Positions 10,896-23,400 of a DNA stretch of 64,000 bases are shown here, in pieces. Source of the stretch: Pogonophryne albipinna (lineage: Eukaryota; Chordata; Actinopteri; Perciformes; Artedidraconidae). Position numbers and translations under genes: made by a program. Each line of letters begins with the position of its first letter. Positions within the stretch are counted from its first letter, which is position 1. The notes below the pieces were generated by a model that saw nothing but the letters and a program-made list of their open reading frames with translations, made no database searches and was not told the DNA's origin. The stretch spans positions 49,859,826 through 49,923,825 of the forward strand of contig CM053243.1 in assembly GCA_028583405.1 (NCBI GenBank), written 5' to 3'.

Positions 10896-11477
10896 CATGC
10901 GTGCGTGCAGATGCAGCGGACAGACAGGTCTCAGTTGGTTTGGTGTCCTCTGCTTACTTTTAATACTTGTAAATACAACTTTTGGCCCGTAATTTATTTT
11001 CGTCATTGTAGCGACCAGAGAGGGGGGGGGGGGATATATCCAGTCTCTGATAGTGTTTATGAGTTATTATGAGGGTGCTCTGTTTGATTCTGAAATTGTA
11101 TATATTTGTATAGCCTACATATATACATATATGTGTGTGTGTGTGTCCGCATCTGTAGCCTGTTATTGTCTCATTATACCGCACTGTGAATGAATTAAAA
11201 GTAAATATATAAGTCGTCATGAACACATCTGTCCATCAGACAGAGGGCTGCTGTGCCTCCTGTCATCATTAAAGGACGTCTCTTTAAAATGACCGCTCAG
11301 AGGAGAGGAGTTCTCATTTTTCTAACCGCCTGCTGCTTCCCCTCCTCTCTCCTCGGTTCCCCTCCTCGGCTCCTCCGCTCGCATCTCCTGTGGGCGGGAC
11401 TTAGTATCGAGGATAGGAGTCGAGGAGGGGAGTCGAGGAGGGGAGTTAGAGAAATGAGAAAGGGGCTGGGCCTGTTG
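10348..11477. mobile_element. TIR element with CCTCGACTCC arms
   Basis: The left end, GGCCCTTTCTCATTTAATC, is followed by CCCCCTCCTCGACTCCTC. The right end has GAGTCGAGGAGGGGAG and then AGAAATGAGAAAGGGGCTGG, its inverted counterpart over about 45 bp. I see no transposase, and the exact target duplication is unclear. The interior holds a TG microsatellite at 10864. Confidence 0.55.
10864..10894. repeat. (TG)n microsatellite
   Basis: About 15 TG units followed by GCGTGCATGCGTGCGTGC. Confidence 0.9.
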
Positions 11478-12118
11478 CTGATGAAGGAGCCTGCAGTGTT
11501 TAGCAACTCATTCTCTTTGTATTGTCTGACCTTTTTGAAAGTGTGTGTTGAGAGGTGGGTAAGTCTGGGGTACCCTGTACATTTCTCACCACGTAGCTAA
11601 TGTTTAGACACACTAGGTTAGCGGATTTTTGCTGCCCCTGTATATTGTTTTGTCAAATTCTTTGTAGTTTAGTTAGTGAGGGTTTTTTTGTTTGAGTTTT
11701 GGTTTCGAAGGGTAGATGTAGAGAGAGGCCTGGTTTTGTTATGCTTGTTTCTTTTGTTTGGCACAATCCTTTGACTCCTCCTCCTCCTCACCAACAGAGT
11801 GTTTCAATTATATGTCCGTTCGGTTCGGGGTTTACACAAAATAAACCTTTTGTCAACTGTTACGCTGACTCCCTCATTTTTATTGGTTGTATGTTATTGT
11901 CTCCAGGTCCCCTAGACCTTAGTGGGGACATAACACTAGGATCCGGGTTAATGATCCGGATGAATCAGGACTCACCCATCTCTACGCCCTAGATGGGTCT
12001 GTAAACAGGGCCCTAGCTGGGATATCTTCCCTCAGTGTAGAACTGGCCGAGAATGCAGGAGTAGGCGAAATATTTGGGAAAAATACTTTGGGAAATGGAA
12101 ATCTTATAAATAGATCTA
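11478..12118. other. Unclassified, possibly a retroelement LTR or leader
   Basis: No convincing gene. Near 11838 ACAAAATAAACC resembles a poly(A) signal context, and the sequence after 11900 has TCCCCTAGACC / TAGTGGGGACATAACA, an LTR-end-like look. I could not find a second copy or terminal duplication within the window. Confidence 0.25.
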
Positions 12119-12142
12119 ATATATATATATATATATATATAT
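12119..12142. repeat. (AT)n microsatellite
   Basis: Pure AT run abutting the start of the family X hAT copy 2. Confidence 0.9.
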
Positions 12143-12467
12143 TAATGCTGTCAAAATTATCGCGTTAACGGCGGTAATACATTTTTTGAATTAATTGCGT
12201 TAAAATATTTAACGCATTTAACGCATGTGCAGAATGGCCCGCCCCATACATCCCACCAGTGGCAGCGCCAGGCTATGGCTGGGGTAGGCTACACCCATAC
12301 CAAGAAATGGCTTAGCCCCACCATGAAAAATGATGTTAAAGTAAGCAAAATAAAGTCTGCCAACTCGCGCCAGGAGTTGATAGAAATCAACCCGTAATGA
12401 AATAAGACCCCACGGTTTGATGATTGATAGGTGTGTGGGCTGTCTTTCATTTTGACACACAGAACAA
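12143..12467. mobile_element. hAT family X copy 2, 3'-truncated
   Basis: Starts TAATGCTGTCAAAATTATCG as at 2221 and 16172, and follows those copies (with an internal deletion near 12373) to a TTTGACACACAGAACAATG segment. After that it diverges, and the right inverted end is missing. Confidence 0.8.
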
Positions 12468-14090
12468 TGGGGGCTATCCTCCCTTATCCACAATGTAAAG
12501 TAATTCACAGCCTCTTATCTCTGTGAGGAGCAGCAGGATCAGCTTTCAGAACAAAGTAACAAAAAACGGCATTCATTTTTTAAATATGTCGTGTAGTGAT
12601 AGATTTATTTATTTTTCTTCTCAAGAGAGTACCAGAATGTGTATTTTATGTTAGTATTTCAAAAAATCTCCTGGGGGAAAATCCCCCCCGACCCCCCTGC
12701 AGGGGTTGGGTTTTCAGCATGTCAACTCTTTCACTTGTGCGGTAATTGCAGGATTTGCTCCAGGTTGCCCTTTTTATTTATTTTAATTTTATTTAAGACA
12801 ATGTGCCTTTTTATTTCATACAGTTCAATTTGGATTGAGACATGGAAATAATCTAAACCTCACGCGTGGTGTTTCACTGTCAAGGGGAGCGTGTATGTAA
12901 TTACATTGCAAATACTGACTTTAGCCCCACCAATGTATGGGTTAGCCCTACCATAGATTACCCAACAAAAATACTCTCTAATCAACACGCACCATAGCTT
13001 TAAATCTTAATAAGTTTGTGAGGCGTTTTGCTGATCAAGATGGTAATCGCCACATTCAGCTGTAATGGGCATGCCAACTTGATGCTCTGCTTACGGATGA
13101 GTCGATGAGAATAATAAACTGTAACATAACATTTTTTTTCTTTGTGGGGGTCTGCCCCCAAAAAACTTTCAAGTCCTGAGAAAGTCAAATAAGACGGTGT
13201 GTAAAACTACACTGCCCACCCAAAAGAAAGTAACCACTTTGATTTAGCTAGACCAGTAGGTAAGGACTTTCCACTGGATAATAACTGCAGCGATGTTTAT
13301 GTTTTAGCTGAATACACGTTTTTTAACCCTAATTGATGCAGTTAGTCACTTCTTTAATGTTTGTTCTTTCTGATGTAAAGTCAAGGTTGTAACTGTTTGC
13401 AATGAAGTTGTGGGGCGCTAAACTGTTCCTTTGATTTACGATAGTAATTACTTGTCTTTCAAATTTGAAGGAGGGTGAGCAAGCATCTTGAGGAACATTC
13501 ATCATTAACTCCTCCAAAAAATATAGTTTATTTAATAATAACACCGAATATGTGAATCATAACAGTGATTGACAGCTGATAGGAATAATATGATTGTTAA
13601 TAGTATCATATTAATTTAGACGAGACAGTTAATTCATGTACTTATTGCAGCAGTCTGCATAGATTTGGTACCCTTGCTGGTCTAAGAGTGAAACAAACTC
13701 ATTCAGTTATTGTTCAGTTAAAATTCATTAAATGATGTCTGCCACCTTATATATTTATATTTAAGGCTTTACTGATGTGCCACAATAATGTCACTTAATG
13801 TTATTGAGTTAAAATATCAATATTGTGGCTTTCCAAGTTAACATTGATTGATATGACTGCGGTTAAATCAGCATATACTTCTGCCAGGGGATGCCTGGCA
13901 GAAGCGCTTAGAGTCGCTTAGATAAGCGGAGGAGTGCATCTGACGAAGAGATAGGTTGTTGTGCTCCCTCTCTCTGTTTCTTATCCTATATCTAATAGAA
14001 CTGCTCGGGTCTTGATAGATTGAGTGGGGAAGTTCATGAGATCTTTCTAGAGGGTTATCAAGAATAACTTTTATCCAATGACCTTTTCCC
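12468..14090. other. No gene recognised
   Basis: AT-rich, with no frame that resembles a protein. ACACTGCCCACCCAAAAGAAAG near 13209 could be the end of a Tc1-like miniature element, but the partner end was not found. Confidence 0.35.
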
Positions 14091-14099
14091 TCTCTGTCT

Positions 14100-14690
14100 G
14101 TGTCTGTGTATTCTCTTGTTCCGATTAACCCAGACAAATCTTTCTTCTTGTTTTGTATCTATATCTACGCCGGGATCCGGAGTCGAGGCTGATCCTCTTG
14201 CTGTAGTCCTGTGTCTTGGATCCTCTATCCCGAGTTCTGGATTAAGTCGTGGACTTCGGGTCGTGGCTGAACCTGTCTCTGCGGTCCTGCCTTGGGTCTC
14301 GTCATGCTGCTTCCCTGAAGGCTCCCACAGGATTGTAGCTGACATCCAACTAAATGTGCCAACTGCTAGGACTGTCTTAGGGAAGACAGCTTTTAGATGC
14401 GCAGCTCCTCTGTCTTGGAATAGTCTGCAAATTAAATGGAAACTGAACAATCTGGTGCCACTAAATGTTTTTAAAGCTCGGTTGGATGCTAGTCAATCGG
14501 AAGCTATTGGTACCTGTTTATGTGGATAATTATGTAAATCATGCTGTATGATGTCCTTTTGTTGTTCTATTTATGTTTTTATGTTTCATGTGGAACTACT
14601 TGAGCAGGTCTCCCTTGAAAAAGAGATCAATGATCTCAATGGGATTCATCTGTATAAATAAAGGTTTGAAATGAAATGAAATCCTCGTGG
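14100..14690 (+). pseudogene. LINE C-terminus and 3' tail (L2/Rex-like)
   Basis: A frame at 14116-14529 becomes recognisable only near its end. Residues around VPTARTVLGKTAFRCAAPLS and WNSLQIKWKLNNLVPLNVFK match the conserved tail of L2/CR1-type LINE ORF2 proteins (R-T-x-x-GK-x-AF-x-x-x-AP-x-x-WN-x-LQ). The untranslated tail continues with CAGGTCTCCCTTGAAAAAG and AATCTCAATGGGA, and closes in ATAAATAAAGG plus short TGAAA repeats at 14665-14682. The reverse transcriptase is absent, so this is a dead 5'-truncated copy. The earlier part of the frame is not recognisably LINE protein. Confidence 0.75.
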
Positions 14691-14749
14691 ATTCATCTTC
14701 TTATTACAGACACATGCATTTCCTAACATTCGGTTTATATGCTGTAAAA

Positions 14750-15075
14750 TGTATTATCTCTTGGATTTACACACTGCATCTATTGCACGTCTGTCCGTCC
14801 TGGGAGAGGGATCCCTCCTCTGTTGCTCTGTCTGAGGTTTCTCCCATTTTTTCCCTTTAAACTGTGGGTTTTCTCCGGAAGTTTTTCCTTGTACGATGTG
14901 AGGGTCTAAGGATAGAGGGTGTCGCTTTTCTCATACTGATATTCTGAACAATCTGTGCTGTTGTATTTGCTGTAAAGTGTCTCTACTGTAGGCTATTTTT
15001 ATTATATGTACAGCATTTTGGCTAGACCAAAAATCGTTTATAAATGTGCTATATAAATAAAACTTGATTTGATGC
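14750..15075 (+). mobile_element. LINE 3' untranslated tail
   Basis: Contains TCCTGGGAGAGGGATCCCTC, CTCTGTCTGAGGTTTCTCCC and GATGTGAGGGTCTAAGGA, and ends CTATATAAATAAAACTTGAT. This is the familiar 3' end of a fish L2-like LINE. No coding part is present. Confidence 0.65.
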
Positions 15076-16045
15076 CACCCCTGAAATTCTCCTGCCACCC
15101 TCTTGCCACCCCATGAATATTTGTCTAGATCCGCCCCTGATAAGTTGATTTACTTCGATCTACTGTACTGTGTAAAAACACCACAACAATATTACAAAAA
15201 TATACTGCATATTAAAGCAAACTATTGTAAAAGTATGAGCATAAAAAATAAAGAAATGTAAACATTTACATTATCATTATTTAATATATAAAGACTGTAT
15301 ATTATTGAATTACAATTAAGATTATATATACTTTATTTGATCTAAAATATTGATGTTTTTTCGTTATAGTAGCCTGTGAAAACCATAACAAATATGTGTT
15401 TAAATGCTCTTCAGCAAACACAACTGCAGAGCTGCAAACATTATTGAAGTACTGAAAGTCCATGAAACAAACTGAAGAACAAAGTTCACCCATGTATTTG
15501 TGAATGAAGCGCCATCTCATGGTTAAATCCTGAAATGGAAAATCTGTTGAGGTGGAGTCCATTCTTGAGAAAGTGCGTTAGCACTCTTTCGCTTAGTGAT
15601 AATTCAGATGCTCAGCGTTTTGTTAAGGTAAAAACGGTTCATATCGTCAGTTAGCTGAGTTTCTTCCCATTAAGTGGGTATGAGACATTAATAAGTTGTT
15701 AAATGTTAAGAAGCCCTGAGACACAGTTTCGTGAATATTGACGTGTTTTGCCCCCGCAGGCAGGTTAAAGTATTTTTTTATTGGATAAATTCATGATAAA
15801 TTGCTTTGATTTTATAAATAAATGTCATACTCTTGGGAGTAAATCCTTGTCTTGATCCTTTTTGTTGAGTGCCAACTGTATCGTTTTTAATTGAATCCGG
15901 AGGGTTTTTGCTGTTTGATTCATTTGAGTTTGAATTGAAGGGCATTTGATCAGTAGAATAGCTAACTTTAGGCCGTATACACGGTTATACTAGCAAAGCA
16001 GCAGTGGGTATTGAGAGCTACAGTATATGCCCCACAGATTGATGA
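15076..16045. other. No gene recognised
   Basis: AT-rich. A stretch near 15070-15140 has repeated CTGCCACCC/TTGCCACCCC words. I see nothing protein-like or structured beyond that. Confidence 0.4.
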
Positions 16046-16171
16046 AAAAATGTATATATATATACATATATATACATATGTATATATATATACGTACATA
16101 TATACACATATATATACACATATATATACACATATATGTATATATATGTATATATATATATATATATATAT
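16046..16171. repeat. TATATACATA-type microsatellite
   Basis: Degenerate alternation of TATA, CATA and GTATA units ending in pure AT, directly before hAT family X copy 3. Confidence 0.9.
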
Positions 16172-16832
16172 TAATGCTGTCAAAATTATCGCGTTAACGG
16201 CGGTAATTAATTTTTTGAATTAATTGCGTTAACGCATTTAACGCATGTGCAGAATGGCCCGCCCCATACATCCCACCAGTGGCAGCGCCAGGGTATGGCT
16301 GGGGTAGGCTACACCCAAACCAAGAAATGGCTTAGCCCCTCTGTGTGCACAGACAGGGATGCTGTTAACGTCGGTCTGTACAACGGGATTGTGCCAAAAC
16401 TACGCCAACCGGCTGCGGAGGGAGACTCCCCCCCCCCCCCCCCCTTCACTGGAGAACTGCGCTAAAACAGCTGATCACAACGTTCACACTCTGTGGTCAC
16501 GAAGTACTCCACTAGCCCCCCCCCCCGTCGACTTTCCTGAAGTACTCCCTCATTGATAGAAATCAACACGTAATGAATTAAGATCCCACGGTTTGATGAT
16601 TGATAGGTGTGTGGGCTGTCTTTCATTTTGACACGCAGAAAAATGTTATAATAAACATACTGTATGTTAAATGGATATATCCGCCTTCTTTCATGTATCT
16701 TTCCATTCCCACAACAATATACATAAAGAAATGGCATATTTTGGACATAGTTCGAATGGTGATTAATCATGATTAATTAATTTTTAAACTGTGATTAATC
16801 TGATTAAAATGTTTAATCGTTTGACAGCCCTA
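16172..16832. mobile_element. hAT family X copy 3
   Basis: Same ends as the 2221 copy: TAATGCTGTCAAAATTATCG and CGTTTGACAGCCCTA. It is shorter (661 bp) because it lacks the module at 2400-2667 of copy 1. Flanking octamers are ATATATAT and GTCTATAT, only a partial match. An AT-rich target is plausible. Confidence 0.88.
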
Positions 16833-17842
16833 GTCTATATATAAGCTTCTGCAGTGAGGTTCATGGCTGGTGAGGCACTGGCACTGACTCTTCACAAATA
16901 TTATATTTTGACCTAAATCAAAATATAATATTATTTTCAAAAGCTTTTTTTGTCTGATGCTTCAATTAATTTTAAACAGACAGTTCAACAGAAGGATATC
17001 CAAAAAATGTAATTTTATCATTTAAATATTGAATTGTTCTCTCTTAGTAAGATCCCATTTTCAATAAAATGGTGGTCTTACCTTGACTTGAAGATGAAGT
17101 CCATTTGCCTATCCTTCTGGACAAAAATCTCTATTACTTTTTTGTAAAAGTCCTCCTTATCTTCTTGTCATTTCAAAAGTCTATCATAAATCTAAATGAT
17201 GGATTTATGATTCGAAAATGATAAAAGTAGGGTAGACATGTGGATATTATCCGGCTGAACAAAACGTGCATTTATCTAACAGCTACGTTTCCCACAGATC
17301 TTATTTTGAGCTATTTTCTAAAATCCTATGGAGAAATATCATTGCTTTTTTGTGGAGGGAAGCCATGCGCAGCTTACTTCCTGGTTTTAGGATGCGTCTC
17401 TCTCCTCCTCTTCACACACCACACTTTTCGCGGCACACGTACTTACAGCCAATCAGCTCTGAATTATGTGAGATGACGTATGGTGGGGATGGCAGCTCTA
17501 TGCCCCTATGGTCATTATTTTTTGCCACACACATTAAATAGGAAAATACTCTGAGCATGCGCAGTGTAGTTTTTACAGTCATCGTTCACTTAGACAGTGA
17601 GAGGGAGGGGCAGGATCGGGTTTTGTCCCACATGGCTTTAAACAGCTCAATAGGCACACACTGTAGACACTAATTAGAAGAACACATACTAAAACAGCAA
17701 TGTACAGACGAATCAGATGATTAAACATGATCTTAAAATATATTTTATATATTTTTTTGCATTTTGTTGTAATCATTATTTTAATACTTTCTGCTGACAC
17801 TAGGTGGGGCTGTGCCCCACCTGCCCCTAATGACCAGTCGCC
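16833..17842. other. No gene recognised
   Basis: Includes the short repeat shared with 1935-1985 and otherwise unique-looking AT-rich sequence. No frame resembles a known protein. Confidence 0.35.
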
Positions 17843-17994
17843 ACTGATCTTAGGGGTGTAATGGTTCACAAACATTTCGGTTCGGTACGTACCTCGGTTT
17901 TTAGGTCACGGTTCGGTCCTTTTTCGGTACAGCAGAAAAAATTATCACAAAACATAAAATATATATATATTTTTTTTAATTATTATTAAACTGT

Positions 17995-18762
17995 TGTAGC
18001 AGCAAACACAATAGTGGTGGCTTAAAGCCCACCTCTGCTCCGCGCCGTTCGTTAGATGAGCCTGGTCAGATTAATAAGAGAAGGAGTTCAAAACACCGGC
18101 ATAAAAGTTATAACAATAATCTGATTTTAATGGTAAAAAACACCAATACAAATTACAGAGTACTCTGGACTCCCAGCTCTACTGCTGTGCGATACAGGTA
18201 TCGGGACCAGCCAGTCAGAAACAAGGGGGGGCCCTTTGCATGAATAAACAACAGTATATATGGACATTTTTGGGGCGGATATGTGGGTCGGCTCTTCCAT
18301 CCCATTTTACTCCTAAGTGAAGCGTGAGAGCCTCGGAACTAGTCAAGGTCAGAATCACTTTTTATCTTCCACCTAACTTCACTCCTTTACTTTCCCAGGG
18401 AAGATTTCACACAAACTATTATTTCCCAAAACAATCAAACATTGTACACAGAGATATTGGTGCTTGAGATTATACTGGCCCCAGGAAGAACCTTGAATAA
18501 GAACATGTGCATGTGCTGGTGGGGGAAAGTGTATGTGTGTGTGTGTGCTGATATCTGGGTCAGTGAGTGTAAGTGTGTGTGCTGGAGACAGGAGGTGTAA
18601 GTGTGTGTGTCAGGGTATCTGGGTCATTGAGTGTAAGTAAAAAAGGGTTATATATATAGGATTACTTTAAAACAGTCCCAAATAATACATGTTCACTTCA
18701 ATACAGTTCAAGATAATACCTGTTTACTTTAATACAGTTTAGAACAATATCTGTTTGCTTTA
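17995..18762 (-). repeat. 3' LTR of ERV copy A
   Basis: On the minus strand it starts TAAAGCAAACAG and ends GTTTGCTGCTACA. It is closely similar to the 5' LTR of the same copy; the visible differences are mainly in the GT-rich run near 18520-18545. Little divergence suggests a fairly recent insertion. Confidence 0.92.
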
Positions 18763-18774
18763 ACCCCTCTTTTG
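18763..18774 (-). other. Polypurine tract of ERV copy A
   Basis: The minus strand reads AAAAGAGGGGT directly before the 3' LTR. The same tract precedes the 3' LTR in copies B and C. It would prime plus-strand DNA synthesis. Confidence 0.85.
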
Positions 18775-18893
18775 ATCTCACCCTCAGAGATCAACTTATA
18801 CACAGCATTTGAAACATAACCACCGTCATTCTTGTCTACTGTCTGTTCCCCAACATTTATATAAATCCATCAGTCGCTGGGATTTAGAGCACT

Positions 18894-19376
18894 TTAAACC
18901 TTTAGGAACAGTCCACCATAACAACTTCTTATGACAGTGGAGGGAGACCAAAATATGTTAAAAAAACTCGTCCTAGTCGGCTGAGTCCTCTTGCTCCTCC
19001 CCCTCCGACTCGTAAGCCAACAAGGGCATTTGGTACGAAGGGGGAGGGGCAGCTTTTCCCTCAATGGTGGAACTGATGAGTCTAACACACAATGAGCGGA
19101 TACAAGGCACACAACAACAACCACATGTAATGTTATTTTTGGGGACATAAGGCTTGTTACTCTAGTCCCTCTTTTGGTCCTTACTATCTCTTCCTCAGGG
19201 GCGGGGGTTGGAGAAAGAACATCATTAGTTTCACAGACAATGAAAATTATCGTTACCATAATGGTAAGAAGGAGGCCCAGGCCTGCTACCATTCTCCAGT
19301 GCCCGTACATAATTATGCTGTTAGCTCCAATTCTTCTGGTATCTTTAAACCGTATATTTTTGTAGAATAAAAACAA
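18894..19376 (-). pseudogene. Env-leader-like membrane frame, ERV copy A only
   Basis: A 160-codon minus-strand frame upstream of the 3' LTR, in the position of an env gene. Residues about 31-48 form a hydrophobic segment (MVAGLGLLLTIMVTIIFIVC) after a short basic and polar N-terminus, consistent with a signal anchor. A second hydrophobic stretch, THVVVVVCLV-like, lies near residues 82-97, followed by basic, low-complexity sequence. No surface or transmembrane env domain follows, so at most this is a 5' remnant. Copies B and C lack the first part and keep only the last 40 or so residues. The env reading is an inference from position and hydrophobicity; it could be fortuitous. Confidence 0.4.
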
Positions 19377-19380
19377 ATCC

Positions 19381-19732
19381 CTTAAACAATGGGCTAAAAA
19401 TATACAAATCCCTTAAATTATGGGATAAATCAAGTCCCTCAAATAATGGGTTATTAAACAAAGTCCCGCAAAAAATGGGTTATTAAACCAAAGTTCCTCA
19501 AAAAATGGGAAAAACAGAGTTCCTCAAAAAATGGGAAAAACAGAGTTCCTCAAAAAATGGGAAAAACAAAGTTCCTCAAAAATGGGATATTGAAACAACG
19601 TTCCTCAAAAAATGGGAAAAACAAAGTTCCTCAAAAATGGGATATTAAAGTTCCTCAAAAATGGGATATTAAAGTTCCTCAAAAATGGGATATTAAAGTT
19701 CCTCAAAAATGGGATATTAAAACAAAGTCCAC
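19381..19732 (-). repeat. Tandem repeat, about 13 units, ERV copy A
   Basis: Units of roughly 23-30 bp, read on the minus strand as GGAACTTTGTTTTTCCCATT or with AATATCCCATTTTTG. The outermost units nearest 19381 are the most degenerate. The same repeat has about 5 units in copy B and 3 in copy C. Confidence 0.88.
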
Positions 19733-19839
19733 ACCGGCTATATCAACCTGTTTCAGCGGAAAGTGTAGTCCCCTGTGCCGTCCTGGCTTGCCGTGTCTTT
19801 GTCCCCCCGATCCGCTGACGGCGGCTTCTGGGCTGCCTG

Positions 19840-20229
19840 CTAGAGAGATGTCTTCTGGATCCTCCTCCTCCGGCCCGCTGATGGCGGCTTCCGGGTCGAT
19901 GCTGGAGAGATGTCTTCCCGATCCTCCGTCTCCGGTCCGCTGATGACGCCTCCCGGGTCGACTGCTGGAGTGGTGTCCTCCCGATCCTGCTCCTCCAGTC
20001 CGCTGTTGGCTGCTTCCGAGTCGACCTCCTCGTCGAGGGCCACGTCCGTCCTGATGTCGTCCACGGTCCTAGCAGGTGGTTTCCCCGCCGCACACTGGCT
20101 CCAGCTGTCCCCCTTTCCTCCTAGACGGACGGCATGAGAGATCCGCTGGGTCACTCGGTCGGGGCCGGAGAGCCTGGGGTTGAGCCACTTTGTCCTGATG
20201 ACCTTCAGCCAGACGAACTCCGCTGTGTC
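19840..20229 (-). pseudogene. Integrase C-terminal-like segment plus acidic repeat tail (copy A)
   Basis: From 20229 a minus-strand frame encodes EFVWLKVIRTKWLNPRLSGP followed by a V-T-Q-R-I-S-H-A-V-R block. This resembles the GPY/F-type C-terminal domain of retroviral and Ty3-type integrases (W-x-x-PR-x-x-GP-x-x-V), which helps bind the integration target. The frame then continues into an acidic, proline-containing tail in which a DREDISPAVDPGG-type unit of about 21-22 residues repeats, and stops at 19840. The integrase zinc finger and catalytic core are absent. A stop lies just upstream, so a free-standing protein would have to start internally (methionine at 20154). Confidence 0.6.
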
Positions 20230-20454
20230 GGTCTCCTGGGTCCCTCTTTGGCATCACCAACCTGTGTGGAGAAATCTGATACAAATCCCTCAAGCCTACA
20301 CTCAGGGCTCCTGGGCCCTCAGCTGTTTGACCCACCACTGCGTAGGCCGCTTGGAGCCTGTTGGTGGGGTGTCTTAAAACAACAGCCGTCTGTGAACAGG
20401 TTTTCTAAATTGATTGTAGACCTCCTGTCTGCCAGTGCAGCTTCAGAATCTTAA

Positions 20455-23400
20455 TACTTGGACTGTGGCAACAAAACAAAACTCCAACATCTCTAGGTGA
20501 ACCAAATAACATATTTCAATAGCTCTGAATTTCTGACAAGCATCTGTGTTTATTTTTAAATGAAATCCTTGAGATCCCATTTAAAATCTAAATATAATAT
20601 GAACTGCTAATGTTTCTGGTAAAGAAACACACTAATGTTATGGATTCAAAAACAACCAAAATCATGATGCTGACAAAATGAATGATTTCCTGGTGATACT
20701 GCTTTTACCTGTCAGTGCTGAGATATTATCAAGATCTCTCACAGTAGCCCCTTGGCCACTGATGATACCTGTTATAACTCAATCAATATTAGAAACATGT
20801 CAACATTCATCAAACAGTATCTTATCCCCAGATATGGAGCAGGTCAATTCTAAAACTGTCAATCAATGGTCAGATTGAACATCCAAGTTGGGGCAGCAGG
20901 TTCCTTTCAGTCCCTAAATGAAAAATGTACATTGTGAATTTTACACTCCCCCTTTTTACACATGAACCTCATGTGTAACCATGGATTATAAGAAAATACC
21001 AAACATTTTCCCAAATGTACATCCATCATTTCCACAGTAAACACTTCAGTGAAATGAAGTGTTTCTCTCCATCCTTCAGTCCTAAAAGAAACAGAATCTT
21101 CATGTTTTAGTTTCACATTCTGCAAACTGCCACCTCCTGTGGGAGTGAAATATCATCAAGTAGATTAGAAACGGGTAATAATATGTTAGTCCAAAAACAT
21201 GCTTGGTTAGTTATTGTTTTAGAATCATGCAGTTACACTGATCACATGCAGACATACACTCACATTCACACTCACACTGTCAGGTTGTAAAGTCAAGTTT
21301 GGTCAGGTTCGCCCCAGAGTCAGTCATTGACAGTGCCTTCTCAAGTTACACTGTCGGTCAGGGTCAAAGGTCAGTTGGTCTCAGTCTTTTTGGCCATGTG
21401 TGTGCTCTGCAGAGACTTCAATATTTCAGCATAGGCCAGTATCCTTTGTCTACAAAAATCTGTCATATATGGAGCGCCATCATTAATTAATTCCCGATTA
21501 CAACTATAATTTTCCAGATATCTCTAACTTTTCATCGGAACAGCTGTTTCCCACATTTCCTGAAATGTGTTAGCCAAAAATGTCACTTCCTTATAGTACT
21601 ACTACTGCAGTTTATTAACACCTAATCTATATTAAAATGTCTAATAGATCTATTTCAGAAACTTGTGCATATAATTATTATCTTGAGTCAAAACATTATT
21701 AGGATCTGTAAAGTTCTGCCATGTATTTCATAACTCATATTAATTTATCTTCAATACTGGTCCACTTAAAGAACAATGTTAACCTCTTTAACAGTGAGTG
21801 GAACCTTGGGTGTACGAACATGTAACAATCACTCCTTCCTTTATTAAGGATTTAAAAACAGAAGTAATTTCATCAATGGTTTGTAGTTGAATTTAGGAAT
21901 TATCACTTATGGTAGGTATGTTTTTACTTTTTAACATCTCTAAATGTCAGCCAATTACCAATTAAATGGATGTCCATTAGGAGGTGGTGACGCTTGTCTT
22001 TTAAACTCATAATCTGGTGCCGTGCGCTCCCTGTGAAGCTGCAACTAAGATTTTAAAAACCACTGCAGGGTGGGTCAAGTGACCCATTCTCCCTATTGGT
22101 CGTCAATAATATGCACCTTTACAATGGGTGATCCAAGGCCCCACATTTGTTTACTCCCAATTATATTGCTTTTTCAAAATTAAATTAGCTGTTTTTAATT
22201 TTAATTTAATTTTAAACTCTACATTTTGGACGACAAACAACAGTTATTTCCCCAGAAAAAGTTCTCCTGTAGTAATATATGCCACAATGGTGAAACCAAT
22301 ACCTCAAATTGAAATACTATATTTTGTTTAGAACTAACTTTCCCTTCAACATGGCCTATATAAATAAATATTTGTCTGATCTTATAGAGATGTTACTAAA
22401 ACTCTCCCTTTGAACTGATCAATACTGTAACAAATTAAAACACTACCAAATTCACACAATAAAAACTCTTAAAGAATAATTTGTAAACATGATAAAAATA
22501 TTGAAGAATATGGTTCTACACTGTACTCCTAACTCCCAAACACCCACTACTTAAAGTCTAGTGCATACTTCCATCACGCCTCCCCCCTTTTCCATCAGTG
22601 TGTTTTAGGATGATTCTCATTTTACTTTAATAGTTTCCCTCTTTACTGCTATTTTTAATTTACCAATTGATTAATTCATGGTTAATACATCTTCTTATCT
22701 TCACTTATTTATCAAGTCAATTCAAGTTCTTTAAATTTGGTTCTTTAAAATACATTAGTAGATACCTTGTGGAGTATTCACAATAACTAATCCTCTCTAG
22801 GATATGAAATCCGTTCATCTTTAAGCAGATACTATTTCCTTATTTATCTTTTGTTCATGATAACAATGGTATAACAACCACACGTTTTACCCATAGCTAG
22901 TTTCTATGTCAAGATTATTATGTGTGACATAATAATCAGATGTCTTGTTTGCTAAACAAGAATAATAAACTTTATTCTTTTCAGTATTCCAGACCATCAT
23001 TTAAACAAGCAGCCTCTTATCTAAACACTAAGCATTAAGGTTTCTACACCACCCCCTGGGAAACTCTTGCACAATTATGCTGTAAAATCATTGCATCGTT
23101 CCTTCAGAGTCTGAACAATCTGAGACAAGCATGTCTCAAGATCTTGTAATAATGAGCACAGTCAGTGATGCAGCTGTAGTCAGTGGCAGGGTCCCCCAAA
23201 AAGCTAGGACTGGCCCTGGTCAGTGGCCTCCAAGGAAACTCTCCCTGGCATTGGGATGAGGGAAGGAATCACTTGGCAGACACACGTTGTCCTCTGTACA
23301 GCAGAAATCCCCCCAAAACCGCAGTACCTCTTCACACCACTGTTGCCTTGACAACGAGGCACAAGCATAATGTCAATATCTCCTCAGAGATGCGTTCTTT

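Noticed and set aside
14116..14330. N-terminal half of the 137-codon frame as a gene
   Set aside because: No recognisable protein before the LINE tail motif; probably read-through of untranslated sequence.
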